From assembly GCA_025617745.1 (NCBI GenBank), contig CM046870.1:10282410-10346409 (forward strand): a DNA stretch of 64,000 nucleotides, in the 5' to 3' direction. The translations under genes and the position numbers were made by a program. The DNA is from Heliocidaris erythrogramma. Its lineage: Eukaryota; Echinodermata; Echinoidea; Camarodonta; Echinometridae. Positions 34,514 to 45,653 of this stretch are shown here, in pieces. Within the stretch, counting starts at the first letter, position 1; every line of letters begins with the position of its first letter. The notes below the pieces were generated by a model that searched no databases, was not told where the DNA came from, and was given only the letters and a program-made list of their open reading frames with translations.

Positions 34514-35370
34514 GGGGCCGTTCCACTATACCGATCTGGCTACGATTTTGCGATTTTTTTCAGGTCGGGCTAGATCGGGGAAAAATTGAGCCGATCCACA
34601 GCCAATACGACGGAGCCACGCTTTCCAAACGCTGTATCTACCACTATCGCGTGCTTGCTACACTTTGACTACGATTATCGAGATCCTGAGCCTAATAATC
34701 GGCGCTCAGGTTACGCTCAATAATGATGTTACTACGCTGTTTGCACGACGATGCGGTCCGATGTATGTGCGCTCTATATGCGACCTAATCACGCTGTTTC
34801 CCCGATCTCGCATAATTTATATCAGGTGAGGGAATTAATGTCACTGCTGAACAGCGCGCAAGAGCAGCGTAGCTAACGCGAGAACAGCGTTGGAAGAGCG
34901 GGAACAGCGTGGTAAGAGCGAGAGCGCAGCGCAAAAAGAGCGTATTGGGAACTGGATAAGCGAGTCGGGTGCGTAAGGAGAGCGGCATTGCAGCGGGAAG
35001 GTCGTGATTCGATCTGCGTGGAGCGGGGCGGCAGCGTAACTATATTGGTGTTTACTAATATCGCCGATCTGGTGCCACTGTTGCTACGATTAGAAAGACC
35101 TTACTACGCTCACCCCGCTTTCTTTACGCTGTCCTTACGATCGCCCCGCTAGCTTTACGATAATTTTTTGATCGGGGAGATCGGGGAGAAATTTTGAACA
35201 TGTTCTAAATTTCTCCCCGATCTGAAAAATTTCCGCTCCTATCCCGATCTCACAACGCCGTCTTTACGATGCTGCCGATTGCAAGCGATGCCAGTAGGCT
35301 TTCCCCGATCTACCAAAATCTACCAGATCGGTGTAGATCGGGAGCCAGAGCGGCATAGTGGAACGGCCCC
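34514..35370. mobile_element. Iteron-filled element, GGGGCCGTTCCACTAT ends
   Basis: Perfect 16-base inverted termini. The 857-base interior is packed with words such as CGATCTGG, GATCGGGG, CTACGAT and AACAGCGT in both orientations and is GC-richer than its host. No coding capacity. It sits in the DIRS fossil, between the recombinase and RNase H parts. Confidence 0.85.
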
Positions 35371-35699
35371 GGTCAGCATCATCGCATTATCAGTAGATTT
35401 CATGTAAGATAAAGCCAGTGCATCTTACATGAACACAACTCTCCAGTGAGATTTTGTTACAGAATGCTTTCAATATTACCCATCCCAGTGGAGGCGGACT
35501 CATTTCTGGTACCATTCCAAAATCTATCTTCTAGCATCTAATTTCACGCAGATAACTGCACTCTTAAAATTAGCTGTACCGAAAATGGACTTAGAATTTT
35601 TGCTTTGAACAAATATATGTTTGGCATCAGAAAATTGTATAGTCTGTTTTGCCATAAAGGAAAAGGCACTTGATCGAGAAAATAGTATAGGCCAAAAAG

Positions 35700-36050
35700 G
35701 AGCAGACGGCTAATAGGGAACCACCGGCGTGGCCAAGGCATTACTTGTTCTGACATGCTTGATAGCTTGAGCTATCAGGGTAATTGGAGGAACCAACCAA
35801 TTATGAAATTCCCACGAGACAGAAAAAGCGTCAACCTGACTAGAATTGGAACACCAAAACTTAGAATTAAAATTGGGTAATTTGGCGTTATCATTATCTG
35901 CGGACCTATCGAAAGTGTGAGGACCCCATAATGTGTACATAAATGCAAAGAACAAATGCGATGCACCCCAATCATCAAAATCTATCATTTTACTTAAATC
36001 ATCTGCTATCTGATTTTGTGACGTGGGAATCTACTGCACTTGCAAATGAT
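35700..36050 (-). pseudogene. DIRS-like fossil: RNase H part
   Basis: NQIADDLSKMIDFDDWG, WGPHTFDRSADNDNAKLP, FNSKFWCSNSSQVDAF and NWLVPPITLIAQAIKHV follow the order seen in DIRS-type RT/RNase H polyproteins (AD.LSR, DW, WGPHTVDRFA, FNS, NWxxPP). Broken; the preceding reverse transcriptase is absent from this window. Confidence 0.75.
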
Positions 36051-37139
36051 TGATTGATAAAAGTTTAACGACACTATCAACACAACAGTGTCATATAAGT
36101 GTCTGACATTAATAGATACAAAGTTTAAAAATTCATTAAAACGTTCTTATAAACTTTATGTAAACTTTTGACTGATGTTATATATGAAAGTCTTTAGTTC
36201 TGAAATTCAGATCACAATGATTGGTATTGTATACACTTTATTCAATGTCCAAGTGGACTAACATCAATAATTTATAGTTAATTTTTATAGATAAAAAAAT
36301 AGTATAAAAGGCAGTTTCTTTCCGCCAAGGACTTACTTCTCAAGTAGATCCCCGAGTTACTGAGTTACTAGCCAACTGGGTGAGAGCTAGAACCTAGCCA
36401 CTCCCGATGACTAGCCGAGAAGGACCAGACACCAACCACCGACCATCGTGATGATAAAATACCACCACGTGCATGATCTGTTGTGGGAGGAGTGAGAGTC
36501 CAACCGATGACCTACAGCAGATGAGTATCCACCATAGGCCCCAGCGCCCGGTTCACTTATGTATAACACTTTCCTTTGTAAAGCAGAGCGCATGTTTTGA
36601 GCTTTCATTTTGTTTTAGAGTTTAATATCCATAGTACATAAAATTCCATGAGTAGAATTACTTTTATAAGGACTTAAAAACGAATGATATTTATGTATGC
36701 AATTTACTTTCTTTTGGATGTTTTGGACGAACTTTCTGTGTGGTAGATGGTACGGATCCCCTACCCCGCACTTGCAAATGAGTATGCAAATCAAAACATA
36801 ATTTTGCAATATCAATACTTGAAGAAAATAATAGTAGAAGGGAGGAAGGATGAATTAAAGAAAGAAAGGAAAAGGAAACTATAGGAAGGGAGGAACTGAA
36901 CAGGAAAGGAAAACATTACAGAACGAAGACAAAGATCACAAGAACGGAGACGCACGGGTACTTGACAAATATCTTGACAAGACAAGATATGATAGAGAAA
37001 CTAAATTGCAGCTGTTATTTCAATTTTTTAACACTACGTCGCAGCACAGTAAACTAGTAAATGAAGCAAGACATATAGGAGGCATGACGCAATCGTGTGT
37101 GTACACATGCACGTTAAAGAGAGGATATCATAAAATGTA
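36051..37139. other. No gene seen
   Basis: AT-rich, with a purine-rich AAGGAAAGG stretch at about 36838-36935. No element or exon recognised. Confidence 0.45.
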
Positions 37140-38120
37140 TCGACAGGCGCGGCTCTACACCACTTTTAACTCCTCGTAAATTCGTAAAAGCTTTTGAATT
37201 CCTAACGCCTATCGAAGCCTTCCGCTGAGCGAGGAGCAGAAATCCTCGAAAATTCACATTCTCGTATCTCCCATATTTGGGCCTTAAATATCATGAGATT
37301 TCCAGAGTAGATAGGAAATGATGGTATTATGCTTTATATCAATTGAGTATATTTTTTGAGATACGAGTATTTTTCTGTTTCAGAAGGCCGAGAAAAGCTG
37401 TTTTGTGTTTTTCCCGACACAAGTCTGGGACGAAATGAATTATGCAAACAAATGACATATTGCTAAACTCTAAACTCTCACTCCCTGCGCAGCTTCAAGT
37501 TTGCGTAGTTAGTAGTTTTGTGTAGTGTAAAACTGCCATCAAAAATCGAAGACTTAACGTGAAAAATACTGAAATCCTTGCAATCTGATTGGCTGAGAGC
37601 AAATTTGTCGGTAACAATCAGTGACAAGACACGCCCCCTGTTTAGCGTACACTCAGTTGAAACCATCCTGCATGCATCGCTATACGTGGGACTACACGCG
37701 AAGAACGGTAGAGGGTTCATGAATGACATTGCCTTCGATATTTCGAGAATCCCCTAAATATACTTTGATTTTTCATATCTGAAAGTTTTGATCTTGCGCA
37801 ATGACAGCAAATGTGAAAAATACTGCTACATTTTCAGACTTACAAAAAAAAATATTTGGCTCCTCATTTCTTTAACTTTTTACAATTTAAAAAATGATTT
37901 TACTACGAGTGATACTTATTATGGGTTAGAGCAACTCTTATTCAGGAATTTGACGTTTAGTTCATTTTCATTTGGTTATTTCTAGGGCGAGATTTCACAA
38001 TTTAGCTGAGACTCTTCGGTAGTGGTTTTACGTAAACAAATTGTTTATTTTATGCAAATTAGGCAGGACGGAGTGAAAGCTTTTGGGCAGTTAATTGCAG
38101 GGTAGAGCCGCGACTGTCGA
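37140..38120. mobile_element. Inverted-repeat element, TCGACAGKCGCGGCTCTAC ends
   Basis: Ends TCGACAGGCGCGGCTCTAC and, inverted, TCGACAGTCGCGGCTCTAC, followed on both sides by similar but weaker sequence. About 980 bases, with no recognised coding region. Confidence 0.75.
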
Positions 38121-38292
38121 AGGAATTATCGGATAAATACAAGAGTATTACCAAAGAGTATTAAAAATGACAATATAGTCTCAAAAGAAATATGTTTAAC
38201 TTTCTTTTCAATACAAATATATTATACATCTTTTATTTCTGGATTTAGAGAGTTCCAGTATTTGTCACCTGAATAGCCAACAGTATTATATA

Positions 38293-39523
38293 CAGTGCGT
38301 CCCAGAAAAAAGGAAACCCGTTTTTGGAGATATATATCTTGATAATGAAATACGATTGGAATAAAACATGGACACTTTTAGTAAGAATAAAGTCTCTTCT
38401 TTTATGTGATACCAAATACACGAAGAGTTATGCTTGACCTACTTAGAACAATTTTACCAGCTTAATGTAAGAATCGATTTGCACAGAATATTGGTGCGAA
38501 CGTTTTAATGCAGATTATTCGAGTTTGTTTTCAATTCCCTTCATGTTGTTATTACGTTTTCTGTTTTGTCTTCAGTATCTTCTTTCTTGTGTTTGGTTTT
38601 CTGTTTCTGTCACTCCTTCCTTTTAATGTGATACATTTTGTTTCACTTTATGAATCATTTCTGGCTATTTGCATCTTTTCGCTTTTTACATTTTCACAGT
38701 CTCCACGCATCCCCATTTTTCATTCCCCATTTCTATTCAATCTTTAACATTCTTTAACTAAGTTATCTTCGATTCATTTCAACCTTCTTATTTCATTTCA
38801 GTGATATTCTAACCTCAATCTTTTCAATCTCTTGAATATCTCAACTTTCTCTCTTGCTGTCTTCTCTTGTTTTCCACTTAAAAGAATTGTGACGCCTAAT
38901 TGTGACACCGAATAACGACACACAAACAAACGATGAAACTAAGTTTTATTTCTTTTTATTTCATCCTTTACATGCTGAACTGCGGCAATGTTGTCCTCTG
39001 TTCGGACTGAACTTGGCCTCCCAGATCGGCCTTGGTTGAGGTTCAAACTTGTACCTTCATTCTGGTATTTTCGAACGTTCTTCCAGATCGTTGACTTTGA
39101 CGGAACATTCCGATCAGGAAACCGACAACGGAAAACTTGGGCAACATCCTGAAGGCTTCCAGTGCGGTTCCATGCGGTTACTAGGAAAACTCTTTGCTGT
39201 GTTGTTAGCTGCATGGTCAGGCAAGCAAGCGAAAAGCTTGTGCTTAAAACCGTATTCATTCTCATTGAGAAATTTGGTGAAAGAGACATAAAAAAGAACA
39301 ACAAAGAATTGCTAATGAGCCGTCCCCTTTGTTAACCAACGTTGCTGCATCCATTCCAATCTTGACCACTTATTCTGTGCAACTTGATTTTGACATTCAA
39401 ATTTTAAACTCTTCTTGCTCATCAATGCATAAACTTTAAGTGTCATAATTATTAGGTGTCGAAAGGGAAAATAACTGGGAAAATAACTGACAACTCCGGT
39501 TTCCTTTTTATTGGGACGCACTG
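38293..39523 (-). mobile_element. Mariner-like transposon, internally deleted, DUF4817-type
   Basis: Terminal inverted repeats CAGTGCGTCCCA then AAAAAGGAAACC at both ends, with TA at 38291-38292 and 39524-39525. It is 1231 bases and encodes only the N-terminal DNA-binding part of a transposase on the minus strand; the rest of the interior is T-rich and non-coding. Confidence 0.9.
38939..39304 (-). pseudogene. Mariner-like transposase, N-terminal HTH domain only
   Basis: A likely start is the Met at 39214 (MQLTTQQRVFLVTAWNRTG). The segment QRVFLVTAWNRTGSLQDVAQ then FRCRFPDRNVPSKSTIWKN, VRKYQNEGTSLNLNQGRSG and RPSSVRTEDNIAAV is the helix-turn-helix region of the DUF4817 kind plus the Gly-Arg-Pro hook before the second DNA-binding subdomain. 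No DDE or DDD catalytic domain follows. It could bind the element ends but not cut them. The frame up to that point is intact, so loss of the catalytic half may have been one deletion. Confidence 0.82.
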
Positions 39524-40475
39524 TATATAGGCAAATCGTGTTCTGTTTTTGTTAAAGATGATATGAAAATGCTTGGCGCGTAGGATAGTTATGCAGTTGT
39601 TTTTTTTTGTAAACATATAAATGAGTGCCTGAGGTATATCGTTTAATATTGTTCAGTTGAAATATTAGGGAACCCAGCTGTAGACTAAAATTATCGTGAA
39701 TTTTCAGATTACGTCTTTCAAAGAAGAGAGGGCCCGTGCGAGCCCGTGTATGCGCGTTAAAACTGATAAGTATTGCTCTTTTTTGTATTACCAAAATTTT
39801 ATCCAGTTGGATTTTTTTTTTTTTTTTGGGGGGGGGGGGAGGGAGGGGGGAGGGGGGGGGGGGGGGGGTGTCGACAATTTTTGGGGTCCAGTTTCCGTCC
39901 ATATTTCCCTGACAAGCAAAACAAAAACAAAAGAGCCTTTTTTTTGGCCGGGGGGGGGGGGACGTGCCCCCTGTGCCCCCCTGGATCCGCCACTGCTCAT
40001 GAATAGCGAGCGGACACCAACAAAGAAGCTCTGTGAATATTTGTGGTCATTTATATAGAGTATCTAAAGTGGTGTATACGAGGTTTTCTCTGCAACTTGA
40101 TGCATCTGCCCTCAGCTGCTGTTGATTCAAGAGGTTATTCCGTCATATTCATCGTTACATTAGCAGTGATTAGTCGTAAGTAAAACAATACACATTCGAT
40201 AATAGAACACAAAAGTTTTTAGTCTTTATGAATATTCTTTTCCTTATTTTAACAAATTTCTTTAAGCCACCGATTCTTTTGCAAGACTCACTTTAAAAAA
40301 AAAATAAGGTCTCATTTGTATCAAAACTATGAGTTCTGTGATAACTCCTTGATCACAATAATGAGCAGAAGCAGTGCATGGTAGTAGAAGTAGTACAGTA
40401 GTAGTAGTAGTAGTAGTAGTTGTTGTTGTTGTTGTTGTAGTAGCGGTACTAGTGATAGTAGTAGTATAGTAGTAG
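39524..40475. other. No gene; poly-G tracts and a TAG-repeat tract
   Basis: Poly-T/poly-G tracts at about 39808-39870 and 39948-39961. A short CATGAATAGCGAGCGGAC at about 39997 matches one terminus of the MITE family at 14562 and 30175. (TAG/TTG)n lies at 40380-40475. Confidence 0.6.
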
Positions 40476-40489
40476 CCCAGGACGAAAAT

Positions 40490-41400
40490 CCAATTGAAAC
40501 CAGTTGGAGCTTCCAACTAGTTTCAAAAGTGGTTGCAATTGGTTTGAATTGGTTTCAACTGGAAACGCAAAAATACCAGTTAAGATGAATATTTTTCCAG
40601 TTGGAAATCCAGTTGGAAACCAGTTACCAAATATTTCCAGTTGCCAAGTGGTTCAAGTTGGAAACCAGTTAGCAAATATTTCCAGTTGAATATTTCCAGT
40701 TGGAAACCATTTAGCAAATATTTCCAGTTGAATATTTCCAGTTGCCAAATGGTTCCAGTTGGAAACCATTTAGCAAATATTTCCAGTTGAATATTTCCAG
40801 TTGGAAACCAGTTAGCAAATATTTCCAGTTCAATATTTCTAGTTGCCAACTGATACCAGTTGGAAATCCAATTGGAAACCCGGGAAGCAAATACTTCTAA
40901 TGAATATTTCCAGTTGCCAACTGGCTCCAGTTGGAAACCAGTTAGCAAATACTTCCAATGAATATTTCCAGCTGCCAACCGGGTCCAATAGACCGCTTCG
41001 GTAATGTGTGCAAATTGTATACATACCTTTCTTGACAACCTGAAAGCTTGCCGGAGGATTGCCGGACATAGCAACAAATAATGTGTGCAAACTGGATTCC
41101 AAGCATTGAGGCTCATTTATAAAAAGCAGGTTAATGGAATAGCTCGTCACTAGGTGCTCAGCGAATATATGTGCATAAATTTGTATACATTACAGAAGCG
41201 GTCTATTGGAAACCAGTCAGAAAATATTTCCAACTGAAAATTTCCAGTTGGAAACCAGTTAGCAGATATTTCCAATTGACTATTTCCAGTTGCCAACTAA
41301 ACTAATGAGTATTTCCAGTTGGAAACCAGTTGGCAAATATTTCCAGTTAAAACCAATTACCAACTGGTTCCAGTTGAAAAGCCAGTTGGAAAACCATGCA
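40490..41400 (+). repeat. CCAGTTGGAAA iteron array (left)
   Basis: Roughly twenty units combining CCAGTTGGAAACCAGTTAGC and AAATATTTCCAGTTG. An unrelated stretch of about 220 bases (40990-41210) interrupts it, bounded by AGACCGCTTC on one side and GAAGCGGTCTATTGG on the other: an inverted pair that marks a nested insertion. Confidence 0.85.
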
Positions 41401-41865
41401 GTTGAAAACTCGTTATTTTACATAACGTAGTGGAGTGTCTGCATATTTACACTTTCTCATTATATCCTGGAACAAAGAGTATATTGAAATTTAATGTAAC
41501 GGATGTCCTATATACAAAAGAAGAACAGTTCACAATATTTAAACAATCTGAGTCATTTGTATCAATAACAGGTAATAACAGAGGAATTAAAAAACCATTA
41601 ACCATGAACAAATGCAAGCTGTATAACATAGAGATATGGTACGTCCATTATTTGAACTAAATACGATATTGTACTTTTTCTAAATTCTTATACAAAAAGT
41701 AATGCATTAGAAATTCTTGACTCAAAACATGAATAAAACTTCTGAATTTTTACCACTAGAAATTATTGATACATGTGCCAATTAATTCCATAATTGACAC
41801 TGGGAGTAATATGCCAAAAGATTTGTTTACAAATTAAAAATATTCCTCCCCAGTGACTTGGCCGT

Positions 41866-41937
41866 GAACCAGAATAGCCTGGTGGTTAAGTCGCTGCCCG
41901 GCAAGCAGTAGATGACAGGTTCGAATCCCGCTGGTTC
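41866..41937 (+). repeat. tRNA-like sequence, unit 1
   Basis: GAACCAG and CTGGTTC form a perfect 7-bp acceptor stem, CTGC/GCAG encloses a 7-base loop CCGGCAA (anticodon GGC, Ala-like), and GGTTCGAATCC is a pol III B box. The loop lacks the usual T33, and the T-stem pairs poorly. It is followed by unrelated sequence and repeated 291 bases downstream. A SINE head or tRNA pseudogene is more likely than a working gene. Confidence 0.7.
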
Positions 41938-42156
41938 CAATTTTGTCTGACTTGTGTTTTTCATTACAGATCGAGCATACGATCTTTGACACTGGGAGTA
42001 ATATGCCGAAAGATTTGTTTACAAATTAAAAATATTCCTCCCCAGTCAAGCTTCTTCGTTTACTAACCATTGTCCACGGCGGACCGTTTGAATATTAATG
42101 AGTCAGAAGGAAGAGGATCTTGGGTATTTGATTCTAGTTCGTCGTGACTTGGCCGT

Positions 42157-42227
42157 GAACCAGAATAGCCTGGTGGTTAAGTCGCTGCCGGCAAGCAGTA
42201 GATGACAGGTTCGAATCCCGCTGGTTC
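42157..42227 (+). repeat. tRNA-like sequence, unit 2
   Basis: Identical to unit 1 except for one missing C in the anticodon loop. Preceded and followed by the same flanks as unit 1, so it arose by tandem duplication of a block of about 290 bases. Confidence 0.7.
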
Positions 42228-42659
42228 CAATTTTGTCTGACTTGTGTTTTTCATTACAGATCGAGCATACGATCTTTGACACTGGGAGTAATATGCCGAA
42301 AGATTTGTTTATAAATTAAAAATATTCCTCCCCAGTCAAGCTTCTTCGTTTATTGCTAATTAGTTTCACCCGAAAATGACCAATTGATTTCAACTGGAAA
42401 TTTACACTGGTTTCAACTGGTTTCAGATGAGAATCTGAACTGGAAATTTCAATTGGTTTCAACTGGAACCAGTTGTTCCAATTTCCCTATTAGAAATCCA
42501 GTTGGCAATTAGTTTCAACTCAACTGGAAATTTTAACTGGAAATATCAACTGGTTTCAACTGGAACCAATTGTTCCAATTTCCCCATTAGATATCCAGCT
42601 GGCAATTGGTTTCACCTGGAATTTCCAACTGGTTTCAATTGGATTTTCGTCCTGGGAAC

Positions 42660-43720
42660 CTTAGTAATATAGTAGAAGTAGTATAGTAGCATTAGTAGTA
42701 GTAGTAGTAGTTGTAGTAGCAGCAGTATAGAAGTACTGTAAAACGGAGTGAATGGAAACAGTTTTGGCACATTTTGCCCCACAACATTTTCACTGCATCG
42801 CCAGTGGCAAATGTTATGGCGCCATTAAATGAATGGCAGGAACAGAATGGACAATTATGAAATATATTAACTGTTTACTGGTATACAAAAAACATAAATT
42901 CATTGTGGTAGGGGTTTGAAGGGGTTGGATAACAAAAAATTAGGGGAAAATGTAATTGCAGTAGTAGTACATGTAGTAGTACATTTAATTTTAGTGGTAG
43001 TAGTATAGTATAGTATAGTATAGTAGCAGTAGCAGCAGCAGCATTAGTAATAGTAGTAGTAGGAGTAGTAGTAGTAGTTCATGTGGTAGTAGTAGTTCAT
43101 GTGGTAGTAGTAGTAGTAGTAGTAGTAGTAGCCTACAGAAGCAGCATCAGCAGTAGCAGTACTTGTAGTAGTAGTAGTAGTAGCAGTGATAGTAGCGGTA
43201 GAAGTAGTAGAAGTTGTAGTAGTTGTAATAATAGTAATAGTAGTAGTAGATGAACTACTACTAATATTAGTAGTAGCAGTAGTAGTAGTAGTTGCAGTAG
43301 GTAGTAGAAATGCAGTTTTAGCACATTTTGCCTTACAACATTTTCATTGCATTGCCAGTGGCAAATGTTATGGCGCCATTAAATGTTCATTCGTTTGGTT
43401 TTATATGGAACGGTGACTTTTCCTATTCACTCCTTTAAAATCGGGGTTAATAGCTATTAACCCCGATGTTAGGAATGAATAGGAACAGTCACAAAATTCC
43501 ATTTAAAAATAAATGAATGGAAAATTATGAAATATATCAACTGTTACTGGTATACCAAGAAACTTAACTTCATTGTGGAAGGTGTTTGGATAACAAAAAT
43601 TGAGGAGTAGTAGTAGTAGTAGTCGTAGTAGTAGCAGCATTAGTGATTGTAGTGGTAATAGTAGCAGCAGTTGTAGTAAACTATCTTGTGGTAGTAGTAG
43701 AAGTAGTAATAAATATATTA
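42660..43720. repeat. TAG/GTA microsatellites with an internal duplication
   Basis: GTAGTAGTAG-type tracts at 42663-42735, 42960-43300 and 43603-43710. Between them a block with GGCAAATGTTATGGCGCC and AACTGTTTACTGGTATAC occurs twice (42735-42960 and 43306-43590). Frames rich in Leu, Val or Ser here are translations of the triplet repeat. Confidence 0.88.
43441..43466. repeat. Perfect 26-base palindrome
   Basis: TCGGGGTTAATAG followed by its exact reverse complement. Outside it, TCCTATTCACTCCT and AGGAATGAATAGGA continue the pairing, so the whole of 43421-43484 can fold. It is absent from the paired block at 42735-42960, so it was inserted after, or lost since, that duplication. Confidence 0.9.
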
Positions 43721-44514
43721 GAGGAAAAAAAAAAAAAGATAACAAAACAAATCAAACACAACAATCGACATATTTATTGTTATTCACTAAAAGAAAAAGA
43801 GGGGGGAAAATCCACAAACAAAATAGAAACATTGACAGGGCTGATGTAGTGAAAACTGAAACGAACGCGAGGCATAGAGTTCTCGGGTTTCAATACTATG
43901 AGAAGACTCCAATTTAAATTATAACATCCCATTCTTGTGACACATTTGGTACATAATTCAAAGAGATTACGTTTTGTAGTTAGGAACTTTGCATTTGGAA
44001 GACTTTTAACTGAACAGGTAAATCAAAGTCTGATCCCTTCCCCCTCTGCTTTTGCTTAGCATAGGAAGCTTTAAATCACCATCTAGGAAATTGTGTCGAC
44101 TTTTCATATTTCGAGGGGGGGGGGGGGGGGGGGGGGTGATTCCCATTTTGATGTTTGCCATTGGTATTATAATCAGCATAATCATCATCGCCACCATTAG
44201 TATTGCTAAAGGAATTGTTAACGGGGATGTTACAGTCCACACCCCTTTCTGCGACTTTCATTAGTACATCCCAGAAGCTTGCCTAGTACATCCTTGGTAT
44301 GGTACATCGCGATAATTCCTGGACATTTTGCCTTTTGATGGATTTAATTGAACTGTTGAATGAAAATCTCTCATGTTGAAGTGGTTCTAAATTTTCCAAC
44401 TTTTTATGTCATATCCTATCCTAGCTAGAGTTAGGCTAATAAGCCAAGCAAAAAGAAAATTTAAAGAATAATTGCCCCTTTATTTCATCTTTCAGAATTC
44501 GTTGCGTTTCGACC

Positions 44515-45598
44515 ATGAAGCTGGTGATATCCCGCAGAACATTAGCAGTAGCCATATTCATTTTTCTCGTACTCATTTTGGTCGTCATATTTGATTCCAA
44601 TGGCAACAGACGTGGAACGTATCAACTGATGGATCCTAAGCACGATACTAAGCACGAATCGCCTTTTCGGGGGATTTCAGATCTAACGCCGAACAGTTCA
44701 AAATACATTTTCACTCTCTCCCAAAGCAAATGGAGCTGCAAAAACAAAACCGTGATCGAAGAAAGAAATCTAGATTGCAGAAGACGCTTGCCTGACGTGA
44801 TCGGTATCGGTGCCAAGAAAGGTGGAACCGGGGCGCTTATTTTTTTTCTAAGCAATCATTCAGCTATTCACGTAGCAGCTGTTGGAGAAGATAGATACAT
44901 ATCGAAATATGATGCCTATAACCTCACAGTATCAATTCACCATGAAAAAAACGCCAGCGTATTTCGTTGCAGACGACATACCAGCCTCGATAGCGCGGGA
45001 CGTTTCACCCGGTACTAAAATTTTGCTCATCCTGCGAGACCCCGTAAAACGCGCCATCTCAGACTACTCTCACATTCTGGACATGTTTCCAAATATGGCG
45101 CTCAGAAACCAAGACGGCACCCGAAGACGGGGCAGGAGACCAGTGTATCCTCGAGCGAACATATCTTATGTAATTAAAGAAACATTTGAAAAAAGCATGC
45201 TGAACGAAGACAGAACGGTGAACACCGATAACGCCATCATTTTTACAGGGTTGTACGCTCGCCATCTCCAAAATTGGTTCAAGGTTTTCCCTCGCGAGCA
45301 GATACTGATACTTGATGGTGATTTGTTTAGTAAGGATCCCATACCACAACTTCAAGCCATCGAATCTTTCTTAGGGTTGCCTAAATACCTCAAAGCCAAC
45401 ACAATATATTTCAACGAAGCCAAAGGGTTCTTCTGTTTAGCAGTGCCTTTTAAGCACTGTATGGGTGAAGATAAAGGTCGGACGCACCCTGATGTGGATA
45501 GAGATACTCTTACAAAATTGTACAATGTTTACGAACCGTACGACAAAGAGCTTGAAATTCTAACGGGAAGAAAATTATCATGGATGAAACCACATTAA
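44515..45598 (+). pseudogene. Heparan sulfate glucosamine 3-O-sulfotransferase, disrupted copy
   Basis: The protein would transfer sulfate from PAPS to the 3-O position of glucosamine in heparan sulfate, in the Golgi lumen. Start MKLVISRRT at 44515 is preceded by an acceptor-like TTCATCTTTCAG (ending about 44495), hinting at a 5' non-coding exon. A type II signal anchor spans residues 9-26. The 5'-PAPS loop is GAKKGGT (residues 99-105), then SNHSAIHVAAVGE. Here the frame breaks: the catalytic-base stretch (in relatives SEPHFFD and about ten residues) is shortened, and the sequence resumes in the next frame at about 44890 with DTYRNMMPITSQYQ, TMKKTPAYFVADDIP, RDPVKRAISDY (3'-PAPS loop, 45035-45067), GLYARHLQNWF, the disulfide pair FFCLAVPFKHC, and KGRTHPDVDRD near the end. 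All else is well kept, so the lesion is recent, or an assembly error. The coding part has no introns. Confidence 0.85.
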
Positions 45599-45653
45599 GG
45601 TATTCCAAAATGACAGCTTAAATAATAATGTTGAAATCTTTAAACTTTTAATA

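Larger units (their letters stand above)
32645..36050 (-). mobile_element. DIRS-like retroelement fossil, broken, with two later insertions
   Basis: Minus-strand remains of an element with, in order, an RNase H-type segment (about 35700-36050) and a tyrosine recombinase (32819-33810). This combination is diagnostic of DIRS-type retrotransposons. The reverse transcriptase and gag parts are not seen, so the upstream end is truncated near 36050; terminal repeats were not recognised. It carries several breaks and is old. Two non-autonomous DNA elements (33812-34374 and 34514-35370) were inserted into it later. Confidence 0.75.
40476..42656. mobile_element. Element with CCCAGGACGAAAATCC ends and CCAGTTGGAAA iterons
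   Basis: The termini are exact inverse copies over at least 25 bases (CCCAGGACGAAAATCCAATT and onward). Iterons based on TTTCCAGTTGGAAACCAG fill 40490-41400 in one orientation and 42360-42650 in the other. It is inserted in a TAG-trinucleotide tract, remains of which flank both sides. The core holds tandem tRNA-like units at 41795-42346. The long open frames over the iterons are artefacts of repeat periodicity. Confidence 0.88.

Noticed and set aside
40580-41116. 178-codon minus-strand open frame rich in NWKYLL-like repeats
   Set aside because: It is a translation of the CCAGTTGGAAA iterons; no start context, domain or conservation.
41866-42227. Two functional tRNA genes (anticodon GGC)
   Set aside because: Loop position 33 is not T, the T-stem pairs poorly, and the second copy lacks a loop base. 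A SINE head or tRNA pseudogene fits better.
43133-43324. Poly-Leu and poly-Val frames that look like membrane segments
   Set aside because: Produced by TAG/GTA triplet repeats read in three frames.
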